Made by a program: the position numbers and the translations under genes. Under the pieces are notes generated by a model. That model was not told the origin of the DNA and searched no databases. It saw only the letters and a program-made list of their open reading frames with translations. DNA of 64,000 nt from Azospirillum sp. TSH100. Lineage in GTDB: Bacteria > Pseudomonadota > Alphaproteobacteria > Azospirillales > Azospirillaceae. The stretch is from positions 2,074,001-2,138,000 of the forward strand of contig NZ_CP039634.1 in assembly GCF_004923295.1 (NCBI RefSeq). The letters run 5' to 3'. Positions 34,618 to 43,617 of this stretch are shown one piece after another; position 1 is the first letter of the stretch, and the number at the start of each line of letters is the position of its first letter.

Positions 34618-35244
34618 ATGATCCTGATCGGACAGTATGACTCGCCCTTCGTGCGCCGTGTCGCCGTTGCTTTGCGCCTTTACGGCATGGCGTACGAGCA
34701 TCGGCCCTGGTCCGTCTTTTCCGATGCGGCGGAGGTCGCGCGCTTCAACCCGCTGAAGCGGGTGCCGACGCTGGTATTGGCGGATGGCGAGGTTCTGATC
34801 GAAAGCAGCGCTATCCTTGACCATCTGGACGAGGTGGCCGGGTCGGCCCGCGCGTTGATCGCCCGCCAGGGGCCGGATCGCCGTCGGGGATTGAAATTGT
34901 GCGCGCTGGCGACCGGATTGGCCGACAAGGCGGTGAGCCTCGTCTACGAACGGGTCCTGCACAAGGAACGGTCAGACCTGTGGATGGAGCGCTGCACCGG
35001 CCAGATCGGCGCCGTTCTCGACGTGCTGGAGGCCGAGCGTGCCGCCGCCCCTGGACCCTGGTGGTTCGGCGGGCACATCGGTCATGCCGACATCGCTGCC
35101 GGCTGTGCCCTGCGCTTCGTTGGCGAGGCCCACCCGGCGGTGTTTGATCGTTCCCGTTGGCCGGCGCTCGCCGCGCATTCCGACGCCTGCGAGGCGATGG
35201 CGGAGTTCCGGGCGGTGGTGCAGCCCTTTTCGGTAAGCGCCTGA
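34618..35244 (+). CDS. Glutathione S-transferase family protein
   Basis: A 208-residue GST. It has an N-terminal thioredoxin-like domain (MILIGQYDSPFVRRVAVALRLYGMAYEHRPWSVF, then FNPLKRVPTLVLADGEVLIESSAILDHLDE with the cis-Pro and the glutathione-binding ES pair) and a C-terminal helical domain (HIGHADIAAGCALRF). The likely catalytic Ser is in YDSPFVRR. The substrate is unknown. ATG at 34618 has AGGGA nine bases upstream. A strong hairpin terminator follows. Confidence 0.9.
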   Translation: MILIGQYDSPFVRRVAVALRLYGMAYEHRPWSVFSDAAEVARFNPLKRVPTLVLADGEVLIESSAILDHLDEVAGSARALIARQGPDRRRGLKLCALATGLADKAVSLVYERVLHKERSDLWMERCTGQIGAVLDVLEAERAAAPGPWWFGGHIGHADIAAGCALRFVGEAHPAVFDRSRWPALAAHSDACEAMAEFRAVVQPFSVSA

Positions 35245-35250
35245 GGCAGC

Positions 35251-35286
35251 GCCCTCTTTCCCGTGCGACAGCATGGGAAAGAGGGC
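35251..35286. terminator. Bidirectional terminator between GST and DUF1244 genes
   Basis: A 12-bp perfect stem, GCCCTCTTTCCC (35251-35262) with GGGAAAGAGGGC (35275-35286), and a 12-nt loop, between convergent genes. Confidence 0.75.
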
Positions 35287-35294
35287 ATGGTGCC

Positions 35295-35621
35295 TTAGCG
35301 GTGGCCGCTGATCTCGGCGTGCAGCGGTTTGGTGTCCTCGAAGGTCTTCTGCTGTTCGGGGGTGGCTTCCTTCTGGTGCTTCTGCTTCCATTCGGAATAG
35401 GGCATGCCATAGACGGCAATGCGGGCGTCCTCGTCGGACAGAGGGACGCCGCGCTCCTTGGCGGCCGCGGCGTACCATTTCGACAGGCAGTTGCGGCAGA
35501 AGCCGGCGAGGTTCATCAGGTCGATGTTCTGCACGTCGGTGCGCTTGCGCAGATGCTCGACCAGACCGCGGAAGGCGGCGGCTTCCAATTCAATGCGGGT
35601 CTGGTGATCCAGATCGGCCAT
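35295..35621 (-). CDS. DUF1244 family protein
   Basis: A 108-residue protein matching the compact DUF1244 family of proteobacteria: EAAAFRGLVEHLRKRTDVQNIDLMNLAGFCRNCLSKWY, then VYGMPYSEWKQKHQKEAT. The FCRNCLSKW motif with two Cys is invariant in the family and suggests metal or redox chemistry. No function is established. ATG at 35621 has GGAGGAG upstream. It is probably monocistronic, convergent with the GST gene. Confidence 0.92.
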   Translation of the reverse strand: MADLDHQTRIELEAAAFRGLVEHLRKRTDVQNIDLMNLAGFCRNCLSKWYAAAAKERGVPLSDEDARIAVYGMPYSEWKQKHQKEATPEQQKTFEDTKPLHAEISGHR

Positions 35622-35653
35622 GGGGTCTCAACTCCTCCGGTGTTCTTGTTCAG

Positions 35654-36880
35654 TTAAGAATGGGGTGGCCGGTGCAGTGTGACCATCCGGCCATAGGGGT
35701 GGAAATCGCGTGATCCACCACCGCCGGCGATGGTGCGGACCACCGCCTCGCGGTCGGTGGCGACGAAGCCGGCGAGCGATTGGATGCCATAGTCGAACAG
35801 GCGCGGGGTCAGCGGCGTGCCGGGACCGATCATCGCTACCGTGGCACCCGCCGAAACGCGCAGCAGGCGTGGCAGGGTGCGGTTGGCGAGGGACGACGCG
35901 GTGACCGCCACCGCATCGGCGCCCGGCAAAAGCCAGTCGCAGGCCGCCTCGGGATACTCACCGTCCTGCGGGCTCATGTCGATCACCTGGGCGCGGGGCA
36001 TCCGGCGGGCAATCTGCGGAAAACCGCCGACCACCACGACCCTCCCCTCGATCGAGGCGAACAGATCCAGCCCGTTGCCGGGGACGCCGGTCAGGTCGGG
36101 CCGGTTGTAGTGCGCGTTCAGCGCCGCGACGCCTACGGAGATTTCCAGCGGGTCCCAGGAGCGGGCGGCCATGGCGGCGAGATCGCACAGAGACCTGCCG
36201 GCCCAGCGCTGCGGATCGTCCGCCGCCGCCGGGGCCTGACGGGCGGCGACGCCGAGCCCGTCGTCGGTTTCGACCAGAACCCACTTGTCCCCTGTGACGA
36301 CCCGGCGGACCTCGGCATCGGCGACGCCCTGGACCAGATCCTGGTACATCCGCTGTGGCCCCCACCAACGCCACAGCGAGTCCGGCACAGGCGACAGCAG
36401 GTCGCAAAAGCCGCCGGTCGCCGTCTGCCATTCGTTGAGATAGCGGCTGCCGACGCTGGTCAGCACCGGAATACCCTCGGCGATGGCGGTCAGCATCTCG
36501 TCGGAAAGGCCGTCGCCGTGGGATTCCAGCCCGGCGAACTTGTTGACCACCAGCAGGTCGACGCCAGACGAGACGGCGTTGCGGATCGCCTGGCTGGCCT
36601 CCGCCACTCCGGTCGGATCGACGCGGCAGGATTGGGATTCCCGGCCCAGTTTCTGGGTGATGTCATAGGCATGGCCGGTGGCGACGTCGACCAGTTCCAT
36701 CCGCTCGGCGCAGTCGTCGCCCGGCCCGTGGTTGCGTTGAACCAGCCCGCCGACGCGGAAGCCACGCCGCTTCAGCTCTGCCGAAAAGCCGTCCAGCAAT
36801 GCGTCGACGCCGTAGGAACCGGGCCCATGGATGACGGCACCGGGGCGCAGCGGCGGCAGGGAGGCGGGGAGTAGCGGCAT
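35654..36880 (-). CDS. DUF2478-DUF4213/DUF364 fusion, putative metal-handling protein
   Basis: A 408-residue protein with two unrelated halves. Residues 13-150 match DUF2478, a nucleotide-binding-like domain found near molybdenum-uptake genes: DALLDGFSAELKRRGFRVGGLVQRN, VDVATGHAYDITQKLGRES, CRVDPTGVAEAS, LLVVNKFAGLESHGDGLSDEM, IPVLTSV. Residues 195-400 match DUF4213/DUF364, annotated as putative heavy-metal chelation: ISVGVAALNAHYN, VVVVGGFPQIARRMP, WLLPGADAVAVTASSLANRTLPRLL, IGPGTPLTPRLFDYGIQSLAGF. I know of no described function for this combination. It lies 46 bases downstream of a TusA-like gene on the same strand, so the two probably form an operon. ATG at 36880 follows a GGGTGG-poor SD region. 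Confidence 0.8.
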   Translation of the reverse strand: MPLLPASLPPLRPGAVIHGPGSYGVDALLDGFSAELKRRGFRVGGLVQRNHGPGDDCAERMELVDVATGHAYDITQKLGRESQSCRVDPTGVAEASQAIRNAVSSGVDLLVVNKFAGLESHGDGLSDEMLTAIAEGIPVLTSVGSRYLNEWQTATGGFCDLLSPVPDSLWRWWGPQRMYQDLVQGVADAEVRRVVTGDKWVLVETDDGLGVAARQAPAAADDPQRWAGRSLCDLAAMAARSWDPLEISVGVAALNAHYNRPDLTGVPGNGLDLFASIEGRVVVVGGFPQIARRMPRAQVIDMSPQDGEYPEAACDWLLPGADAVAVTASSLANRTLPRLLRVSAGATVAMIGPGTPLTPRLFDYGIQSLAGFVATDREAVVRTIAGGGGSRDFHPYGRMVTLHRPPHS

Positions 36881-36926
36881 CGGGGTGGACCTTTCGCGGG
36901 ACGGCGGGCGTATGGCGACGGGCGCC

Positions 36927-37169
36927 TCAACCGCCGCGTCGGATGCGGTAGATGAAGACCGTCTTATGGACCTCGTCCGGCTGGGTCTCGTGCGACAGCA
37001 GCGCGTTGTCGGTCGTGTTGCAGAAATGCCTGAAGTCGATCACCGAGGCTGGATCGGTCGCATAGACCACCAGTTCCTCACCGGTCGCCATCCCGTTCAG
37101 CAGGGCGCGGGTGCGCAGGATGGGCAATGGGCAATGCAGCCCCTTCACGTCAAGCTCTCTCACCGGCAC
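36927..37169 (-). CDS. TusA/SirA-family sulfur carrier protein
   Basis: An 80-residue TusA-like protein with the conserved sulfur-accepting Cys in LDVKGLHCPLPILRTRALLNG, followed by ELVVYATDPASVIDFRHFC. TusA proteins carry persulfide sulfur to tRNA thiolation, molybdenum cofactor or sulfur-oxidation enzymes. I chose GTG at 37169 because GGAG lies eight bases upstream and the protein then has normal family length (GTG 37172 is also possible). It is directly upstream of the DUF2478-DUF364 gene, which together suggest a role in metal-sulfur cofactor supply. Confidence 0.85.
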   Translation of the reverse strand: MPVRELDVKGLHCPLPILRTRALLNGMATGEELVVYATDPASVIDFRHFCNTTDNALLSHETQPDEVHKTVFIYRIRRGG

Positions 37170-37390
37170 CACGCCCGCTCCACACTGGTTGAGGACGAAT
37201 TCCTTAACAAGGACGTATGACTGTAGCGGGTTCGTCCACGCTTCTCCAGACCGGCGGCCGAAAGGTCGCATGCACGACGGGTGTCCCTGAACCGCGATTT
37301 TCCGCCGCCGGCGCTGTTGTACGGCGCAATCGCAGGGAACTTGCCCCTAGAAAACTTGCCCAGAGAAATTTTGGCGGAAGGACAGCGGTC

Positions 37391-38422
37391 ATGGCGAAGC
37401 GGCACGGCAATGATATGAGCGAAAAGGTGGTGGTCATCACCGGTGCTTCCAGCGGCATCGGCCGGGCGACTGCCTTGGAGTTCGCCAGCCAGGGGGCGGC
37501 GGTGATCCTGGCCGCCCGGCGGATGGCCGCTCTGCACGAGGTCGCGGAGGACTGTATCAGCGCCGGCGGCCGGGCCATGGTGGTGCCGACCGACGTGACA
37601 GACCAGCGCGCGATGCAGGCTTTGGCCGACCGAGCCATTCAGGCCTTTGGTGGCATCGACGTCTGGGTGAACAATGCCGGCGTCATTGCTTTCGGCCGTT
37701 TCGAGGACATCCCCGACGAGGTGTTCGAGCAGGTGGTGCGCACCGACTTATTCGGCATGGTCCATGGCTGCCGCGCCGTACTTCCCCATTTCCTCGACCG
37801 CGGCGAGGGGATCATCATCAACACCGCGTCGATGGTGTCCAACATCGGCCAGCGCTATGCCACCCCCTACACCGCGGCGAAGTTTGCTGTGCGCGGCTTC
37901 TCCGAATCCCTGCGGCAGGAGCTGGTGGACGAACCGGACATCCATGTCTGCATGGTCATGCCGGCCTCCATCGACACGCCGTTGTGGCAACATGCCGCCA
38001 ACTACACCGGCCGGGCGATCAAGCCGTTGAACCCGATCCATCCGCCGGAAGAGGTCGCCGCCGCCATCCTGTCGCTGGCGGCCAATCCCCAGCGCGAACT
38101 GTTCGTCGGGGCCGAAGGGCGCCTCGCTGCCGTCGGCAACGCCATGGCGCCGCAGATGACGGAACGGGCGGTGGCCCACACCATCGAGCGCGACATGTTC
38201 CAGAACCGTTCGGCACCCGACACGCCGGGTGGCGTTCTGACCGCCATGCCGGAATATCAGGGCGCCAGCGGTGGCTGGTTGGAGCGACGGCCAACCCGCA
38301 GCCGGGGCGGGGAAGTGGGGCGGCAGCGCTCTTTCTCCTGGACCAACCTGACGCTGTTCCTGCTGCCGGTGGTGCTGGCCAGCCGTCCGCTGGGTGGTGG
38401 CCGGATGCGCCACGTTTGGTGA
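37391..38422 (+). CDS. Short-chain dehydrogenase/reductase
   Basis: A 343-residue SDR oxidoreductase with the Rossmann motif VITGASSGIGRATALEFA, NNAG in DVWVNNAGVIAFGRFED, the catalytic Ser in IINTASMVSN, and YTAAKFAVRGFSESLRQEL with the Tyr and Lys of the active site. It is longer than a classical SDR (about 250); the C-terminal 80 residues are Arg/Gly-rich and end in a hydrophobic helix (WTNLTLFLLPVVLASRPL), a possible membrane anchor. The substrate is unknown. ATG at 37391 has AAGGA nine bases upstream; ATG 37415 is a second option. It is divergent from the tusA-like gene. Confidence 0.88.
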   Translation: MAKRHGNDMSEKVVVITGASSGIGRATALEFASQGAAVILAARRMAALHEVAEDCISAGGRAMVVPTDVTDQRAMQALADRAIQAFGGIDVWVNNAGVIAFGRFEDIPDEVFEQVVRTDLFGMVHGCRAVLPHFLDRGEGIIINTASMVSNIGQRYATPYTAAKFAVRGFSESLRQELVDEPDIHVCMVMPASIDTPLWQHAANYTGRAIKPLNPIHPPEEVAAAILSLAANPQRELFVGAEGRLAAVGNAMAPQMTERAVAHTIERDMFQNRSAPDTPGGVLTAMPEYQGASGGWLERRPTRSRGGEVGRQRSFSWTNLTLFLLPVVLASRPLGGGRMRHVW

Positions 38423-38526
38423 CCAGTCTGCAGCAGGCTTGATCCGGCGGTCCGGAGCCGTTATACGCTCGCCCCTTTTCCGGTGCGGCGGCTGGCCGCA
38501 CCGGTCATCCGGGCAGGAGGCGGGAC

Positions 38527-39777
38527 ATGACGGCGTGCGGGCTCGATTTCGGCACCTCGAACACGACGCTGGGCGTGCAGGACGCCGATGGCTTCCGGCT
38601 GCTGGCGCTCGACGGCACACGGACGACCCTGCCGACCGCGGTGTTCTTCGATTTCGAGCATGACCGGACCACCATCGGGCAGGCCGCCATCGACGGCTAT
38701 GTGTCGGGGGTGGAAGGGCGGTTGATGCGCTCCATCAAGTCGATGCTCGGCACCGACCTGATCGATGCCGATACGGCACTCCGCAAGGGCCGCATCAGCT
38801 TCCGCGCGGTGATCGGCACCTTCCTCGATCTGGTGAAGAAGCGGGCCGAGGATGCGCTGGGCGGCGAGCTGGGCGACGTGGTGGTCGGCCGGCCGGTCCA
38901 TTTCGTCGACGGCGATGCGGCCGGCGATGCCTCGGCGGAAGAGACGCTGGGGCAGATCGCGCGCGCTGCCGGCTTCCGCAACGTCTCCTTCCAGTTCGAG
39001 CCCATCGCCGCCGCCCTCGATTACGAACAGCAGGTGACGGGGGAGGAACTGGCGTTGATCGCCGACATCGGCGGCGGCACCTCGGACTTCTCCGTCGTGC
39101 GCATCGGGCCGGAACGGCGCGTTAAGGCCGACCGGGCCGGCGACATCCTCGCCAACGACGGCATCCGCGTCGGCGGCACCGATTTCGACCGCGACCTCAG
39201 CCTTGCCACCGCCATGCCGGAGCTGGGGCTGGGCAGCGCCATGAAGCGCGCCGGGCTGCTGGCACCGCGAAGCATCTATTACGATCTGGCGACCTGGGCG
39301 AAGATCAATTTCCTCTACACCGCCAAGGCGATGGCCGAGCTGGAGCGTTTGCAACGCGATTCCGCCGAGCCGGAGAAGATCGAACGGCTGATCGGCATCG
39401 TCGAGCATCGCCAGGGCCATGCCCTGGCAATGGCGGTGGAGCGCACCAAGATCGCCCTGTCCGATCATGAGGCGGCGGAATTGGCACTGGATTGGGGCAA
39501 CGGGGATCTGGCGCTGGCGGTGGACCGCGGGGCGCTGAACCGCGCGACGGGCTCGCTGGCGGCGCGGATCGGAACCCGCATCCGCGACTGTCTGTCCGAC
39601 GCCGGCGTGACCGCCGACCGCATCGACGCGGTGTTCCTGACCGGCGGCTCCACCCTGCTGCCCCAGGTCCGCGCGGCGATCCTGGCCGAGGCTCCGGACG
39701 CGCGGGTGGTGGAGGGAAACATCTTCGGCTCCGTCGGCCTCGGGCTGACGGTGGAGGCTTTGCGGCGGTACGGCTGA
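38527..39777 (+). CDS. yegD: YegD-like Hsp70 family protein
   Basis: A 416-residue actin-fold ATPase related to the Hsp70 homologue YegD. It has the phosphate-1 loop GLDFGTSNTTLGV, GRPVHF, phosphate-2 ALIADIGGGTSDFSVVRI, GGTDFDRDL, VERTKIALSD, and the adenosine loop AVFLTGGSTLLPQVRAAI. It ends after the nucleotide-binding domain, with no canonical substrate-binding domain, as is usual for YegD. Physiological role is unclear. ATG at 38527 has AGGAGG seven bases upstream. It is convergent with the Mrp gene. Confidence 0.9.
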   Translation: MTACGLDFGTSNTTLGVQDADGFRLLALDGTRTTLPTAVFFDFEHDRTTIGQAAIDGYVSGVEGRLMRSIKSMLGTDLIDADTALRKGRISFRAVIGTFLDLVKKRAEDALGGELGDVVVGRPVHFVDGDAAGDASAEETLGQIARAAGFRNVSFQFEPIAAALDYEQQVTGEELALIADIGGGTSDFSVVRIGPERRVKADRAGDILANDGIRVGGTDFDRDLSLATAMPELGLGSAMKRAGLLAPRSIYYDLATWAKINFLYTAKAMAELERLQRDSAEPEKIERLIGIVEHRQGHALAMAVERTKIALSDHEAAELALDWGNGDLALAVDRGALNRATGSLAARIGTRIRDCLSDAGVTADRIDAVFLTGGSTLLPQVRAAILAEAPDARVVEGNIFGSVGLGLTVEALRRYG

Positions 39778-39783
39778 AAGGAC

Positions 39784-39808
39784 GGGGTGGGAGGTTGATT
39801 CCCACCCC
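39784..39808. terminator. Bidirectional terminator between yegD and mrp
   Basis: GGGGTGGGA (39784-39792), loop GGTTGAT, TCCCACCCC (39800-39808), between convergent genes. Confidence 0.6.
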
Positions 39809-39815
39809 TGACCGA

Positions 39816-40973
39816 TCACTGCACCACGATGCGCGGCGCCGCACGGCCGCCGGTGCCGCCGCCGATCTTCTCCCACAGGCGGGTTGCGATCCGGCGATAG
39901 GCCTGGGCATGCTCCGAATCCGGCTGCGACACCACGATCGGCTGCCCCTGGTCGGAGGTCTCGCGGATCGACAGGTGCAGCGGAATCTCGCCCAGGAACT
40001 CCATGCCCAGATCGTCGGCCTCCTTGCGGGCGCCGCCGTGGCTGAAGATGTCGGTGCGGTGGCCGCAGTTGGGGCAGCAGAAATAGCTCATGTTCTCGAT
40101 GATGCCCAACACCGGGACATCGACGCGGCGGAACATGTTCAGCCCCTTGCGGGCGTCCAGCAGGGCGATGTCCTGCGGGGTGGAGACGATCACGGCACCC
40201 GCCAGCGGCACCTGCTGCGCCATGGTCAGCTGGGCGTCGCCGGTTCCCGGCGGCATGTCCACCACCAGAACGTCGAGCGTGCCCCAGTTCACGTCGCGCA
40301 GCATCTGCTGCAACGCGCTCATCACCATCGGCCCGCGCCAGATCATCGGCGTGTCCTCTGCAACCAGAAAGCCCATGGACATCACCTTGACGCCGTAATT
40401 CTCCATCGGCTCCAGGCGCTTGCCGTCGGGGCTGTTGGGTCGCCCGGCGATACCCATCATCCGCGGCATCGACGGGCCGTAGATGTCGGCATCAAGCAGA
40501 CCGACCTTCAGTCCGTTCGCGGCCAGCGCCAGCGCGAGGTTGGCCGACGTGGTCGACTTGCCGACACCACCCTTGCCGGATGCCACCGCGACGATGGCCT
40601 TCACGCCGGGGACCAGAGGCTTCTGCGGATCGTTCTGCGGTGCAGCCTGGGGGGCGCCACCATGGGAGTGACCATGGGAATGCCCATGCGAGTGGCCCTG
40701 TTGCGGTGCCGCCTGGGGCGCGGCCCGGTGGGCGGTCAGCACGGCGGTGACCGAAAGGACGCCGGGCAGGGCGTCGACCGCCTTCTCCGCCGCGTGGCGC
40801 AGGGGTTCCGCCTGGGCGCCGCGCTTGGGGTCCACTTCGATGGAAAAAGCGACATGCCCGTCGCGCACCACGAGGCCCGACAACATGCCCAGGCTGACGA
40901 TGTCGCCGCCCCGGTCCGGGTCGATGACGGTCTTCAGCGCCTGCATGACTTGAGCTTCGCTGATCTGCGCCAT
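39816..40973 (-). CDS. apbC: Mrp/ApbC-type iron-sulfur cluster carrier ATPase
   Basis: A 385-residue P-loop ATPase of the Mrp/NBP35 family that carries and inserts Fe-S clusters. It has an N-terminal MIP18-like domain (1-85, [16 protein letters not shown]) and a linker. The deviant Walker A is [20 protein letters not shown] (133-141 core), followed by [26 protein letters not shown] and the cluster-binding CxxC in [14 protein letters not shown]. The linker contains a His/Gly/Ser run ([14 protein letters not shown], 93-106), which could bind metal and is unusual for this family. ATG at 40973. Confidence 0.94.
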   Translation of the reverse strand: MAQISEAQVMQALKTVIDPDRGGDIVSLGMLSGLVVRDGHVAFSIEVDPKRGAQAEPLRHAAEKAVDALPGVLSVTAVLTAHRAAPQAAPQQGHSHGHSHGHSHGGAPQAAPQNDPQKPLVPGVKAIVAVASGKGGVGKSTTSANLALALAANGLKVGLLDADIYGPSMPRMMGIAGRPNSPDGKRLEPMENYGVKVMSMGFLVAEDTPMIWRGPMVMSALQQMLRDVNWGTLDVLVVDMPPGTGDAQLTMAQQVPLAGAVIVSTPQDIALLDARKGLNMFRRVDVPVLGIIENMSYFCCPNCGHRTDIFSHGGARKEADDLGMEFLGEIPLHLSIRETSDQGQPIVVSQPDSEHAQAYRRIATRLWEKIGGGTGGRAAPRIVVQ

Positions 40974-41145
40974 GGTTGAAAACTCCGCTGTCTTCCCGAT
41001 ATTGGCGGATATCCGTTGGTGGAATCCTTGCCGAAGGGTATGGGGGACTATAGGACCGACGGACGAGATCGGTAAAGGGATGCGCGGGGCTTAAGCCATT
41101 GCGCTTCCACATGATGGGACGAATCGCAGAGGGGGACAGAGTCGG

Positions 41146-42414
41146 ATGCCGTGGAACAATCAAGGTGGGGGCGGCGGTGGCGGCCCCTGGGGTCCCCCGC
41201 CGGGCAACAACGGCCCGGGCAATCCGTGGGGGCGGCCCCAGGGCGGAGGAAATGGCGGCGGTGGCGGCGGCCCGCAGCCTCCCGACCTTGAGGATCTTCT
41301 GCGGCGCAGCCAGGACCGCCTGCGCCGCGCCATGCCCGGCGGCTTCGGCAGCGGCCGCGGCGTTGCGCTGGTCGTCGGCGTGCTCGGCCTGATCTGGCTC
41401 GCCAGCGGCATATACCGCGTCGAGGCCGACGAACAGGGCGTCGTCATGCGCTTCGGCGAGTGGACCCGCACCGAACAGCCCGGCCTGCGCTACCGCCTGC
41501 CGTCGCCGATCGAGACGGTGCTGCTGCCCAAGGTGACGCGCGTCAACCGGATCGAGGTTGGTTACCGCTCCTCCGTCGGCGGCGGACGCACCGACCGCGA
41601 CGTGCCGGACGAATCGCTGATGCTGACCGGTGACGAGAACATCATCGACATCGACTTCACTGTGTTCTGGGTCATCAAGGACGCCGGCAACTTCCTGTTC
41701 AAGATCCGCGAACCGGAAGTCACGGTGAAGAAGGCCGCCGAAAGCGCCATGCGCGAGGTCATCGGCCGTACCGACCTGCAACCGGCCCTGACCGAGGCCC
41801 GCCAGCAGATCGAAACCTCGACCCGCCAGCTTCTCCAGGCCATGCTCGACGAGTATCAGGCCGGCATCGAGATCACCCAGGTCCAGTTGCAGAAGGCCGA
41901 CCCGCCGCAGCCGGTCATCGACGCGTTCAACGACGTGCAGCGTGCCCGCGCCGACCGCGAACGTGCCCGCAACGAGGCGGAAGCCTACCGCAACGACATC
42001 ATTCCGCGCGCCCGCGGCGAGGCGGAGCGGCTGGTGCAGGAGGCCTCGGCCTACCGCGAGCAGGTGGTCAGCCTGGCGCAGGGCGACGCCGACCGCTTCC
42101 GCAAGGTTTATGAGGCCTATGCGCTGAACAAGGACGTCACCGCCAAGCGCATGTATCTGGAGACCATGGAGGAAATCCTCCGCGGTCGGAACAAGATCAT
42201 CGTGGAGGGATCGGCTCAGAACGTCGTTCCCTATCTGCCGCTGAACCAGCTGACCCCGAACGCAACGCCGGCCCCGCAGCAACAAGCGCCGCGTCAGGCT
42301 CCGCCTGCCCAGAGCGGCAGCAACCAGGGGGGGGCGCGGTCCGGAACGCAGACGCAGCCGCTGTCTTCGCTGCCCCAAAACACCTCCCTGAACCCTTCAA
42401 TGTCCGGCCAGTGA
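41146..42414 (+). CDS. hflK: FtsH protease modulator HflK
   Basis: A 422-residue SPFH/band-7 protein. The N-terminus (1-50) is Gly/Pro/Asn-rich, followed by a short basic segment, one TM helix (about 72-88, VALVVGVLGLIWLASGIY) and the periplasmic SPFH domain (YRVEADEQGVVMRFGEWTRTEQPGLRYRLPSPIE). A long coiled coil follows, then a Gln/Pro-rich tail. HflK and HflC form a large cage around the membrane protease FtsH and restrain it. AGGGGG lies upstream of ATG 41146. It is first in an hflK-hflC pair, 13 bases apart, with degP behind. Confidence 0.95.
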   Translation: MPWNNQGGGGGGGPWGPPPGNNGPGNPWGRPQGGGNGGGGGGPQPPDLEDLLRRSQDRLRRAMPGGFGSGRGVALVVGVLGLIWLASGIYRVEADEQGVVMRFGEWTRTEQPGLRYRLPSPIETVLLPKVTRVNRIEVGYRSSVGGGRTDRDVPDESLMLTGDENIIDIDFTVFWVIKDAGNFLFKIREPEVTVKKAAESAMREVIGRTDLQPALTEARQQIETSTRQLLQAMLDEYQAGIEITQVQLQKADPPQPVIDAFNDVQRARADRERARNEAEAYRNDIIPRARGEAERLVQEASAYREQVVSLAQGDADRFRKVYEAYALNKDVTAKRMYLETMEEILRGRNKIIVEGSAQNVVPYLPLNQLTPNATPAPQQQAPRQAPPAQSGSNQGGARSGTQTQPLSSLPQNTSLNPSMSGQ

Positions 42415-42427
42415 GGAGGATCGCATC

Positions 42428-43366
42428 ATGAACCGCACCCTCGCCATCGCCGGCATCGCCATCGTCGCCCTCGGCGTCGTCGCATCGTCCGCCCTGTTCA
42501 CCGTCAACGAGGCCCAGCAGGCGCTCGTCCTGCAATTCGGCGAGCCGCGCCGGGTGATCCAGGAACCGGGCCTGAAGGTGAAGATCCCCTTCATCCAGGA
42601 AGTCCGGCTGCTCGACCGTCGAGTCCTCGACCTCGACCCGCCTGTGGAGCAGGTCATCCTGGCCGACCAGAAGCGTCTGGACGTCGATGCCTTCGCCCGC
42701 TACCGCATCCACGACCCCCTGCGCTTCTATCAGACCGCCGGGACCGAAGCGGTTGCTGAAACGCGCCTGAACTCGATCGTCAACTCGTCGCTGCGCCGCG
42801 TCCTCGGCAACGTCACGGTGCTGGCCGTCCTGTCGGACGAGCGCGCCCGCATCATGACCGACATCAAGGGCCAGGTGAACGACGAGGCCAAGCGCTTCGG
42901 CATCGAGATCGTCGACGTCCGTATCCGCCGCGCCGATCTGCCGGAAGAGACCAGCCAGTCGATCTTCGCCCGCATGCGGTCCGAACGCGAACGTGAGGCG
43001 GCGGAGGCCCGCGCACAGGGCCAGGAGCAGTCGCAGCAGATCAAGTCGCGCGCCGAACGCGAACGCACGGTCATCATCGCCGAAGCCCAGCGCGACGCGC
43101 AGATTCTGCGCGGCGAAGGCGACAACTCGGCGCTGAAGCTGATTGCCGAGGCGACCTCGCAGGATCCCGGCTTCTATGGTTTCTACCGGTCGCTGGAGGC
43201 TTATCGGAAGTCGCTGAACGGCAACGATACCACCATGGTGCTGTCGCCGACCGGCGAGTTCTTCCGCTACTTCAACGGCGTTGGTCCGCAGGTCGGAGGT
43301 GGCGCGCCTGCGGCTCCGGTTGCGCCGGCACCTGCCCCGGCGCCGACGCCGACGCCGGTGCAGTAA
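42428..43366 (+). CDS. hflC: FtsH protease modulator HflC
   Basis: A 312-residue SPFH protein. The N-terminal TM (about 3-22) is followed by TVNEAQQALVLQFGEPRRVIQEPGLKVKIPFIQEV, then VDAFARYRIHDPLRFYQ, the conserved ETRLNSIVNSSLRRVLG, and the FGIEIVDVRIRRADLPEE block. A coiled coil and a Pro/Ala tail end the protein. It partners HflK. GAGGAGG overlaps the hflK stop codon, nine bases before the ATG, so the two are coupled. Confidence 0.95.
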   Translation: MNRTLAIAGIAIVALGVVASSALFTVNEAQQALVLQFGEPRRVIQEPGLKVKIPFIQEVRLLDRRVLDLDPPVEQVILADQKRLDVDAFARYRIHDPLRFYQTAGTEAVAETRLNSIVNSSLRRVLGNVTVLAVLSDERARIMTDIKGQVNDEAKRFGIEIVDVRIRRADLPEETSQSIFARMRSEREREAAEARAQGQEQSQQIKSRAERERTVIIAEAQRDAQILRGEGDNSALKLIAEATSQDPGFYGFYRSLEAYRKSLNGNDTTMVLSPTGEFFRYFNGVGPQVGGGAPAAPVAPAPAPAPTPTPVQ

Positions 43367-43393
43367 GGCCGCGGCCACAGGTGAAAGAGGGTA

Positions 43394-43427
43394 GCGGCCG
43401 GGTCGGATTCACTTCCAACCCGGCCGC
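43394..43427 (+). terminator. Hairpin downstream of hflC
   Basis: GCGGCCGGGT (43394-43403) pairs with ACCCGGCCGC (43418-43427), loop 14 nt, no T run. It may be a weak terminator or a processing site between hflKC and degP. Confidence 0.5.
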
Positions 43428-43617
43428 AGCCATGTCCGGCTTCCGTGGTCCGCAGAAATGGTTCGAAAGAAGGCTCCGGGCTTAAGATTTCCACTGGTGC
43501 CGACTGGACCGGCACGCCATCTTGCGGCCATACTCTTGGCTCAACACCTATATGGCCCAGAACTGGGCGGCCGCTCCCGTCCATGGAATCGGCCGGACGT
43601 CTGGTAGGGAGAGCACG

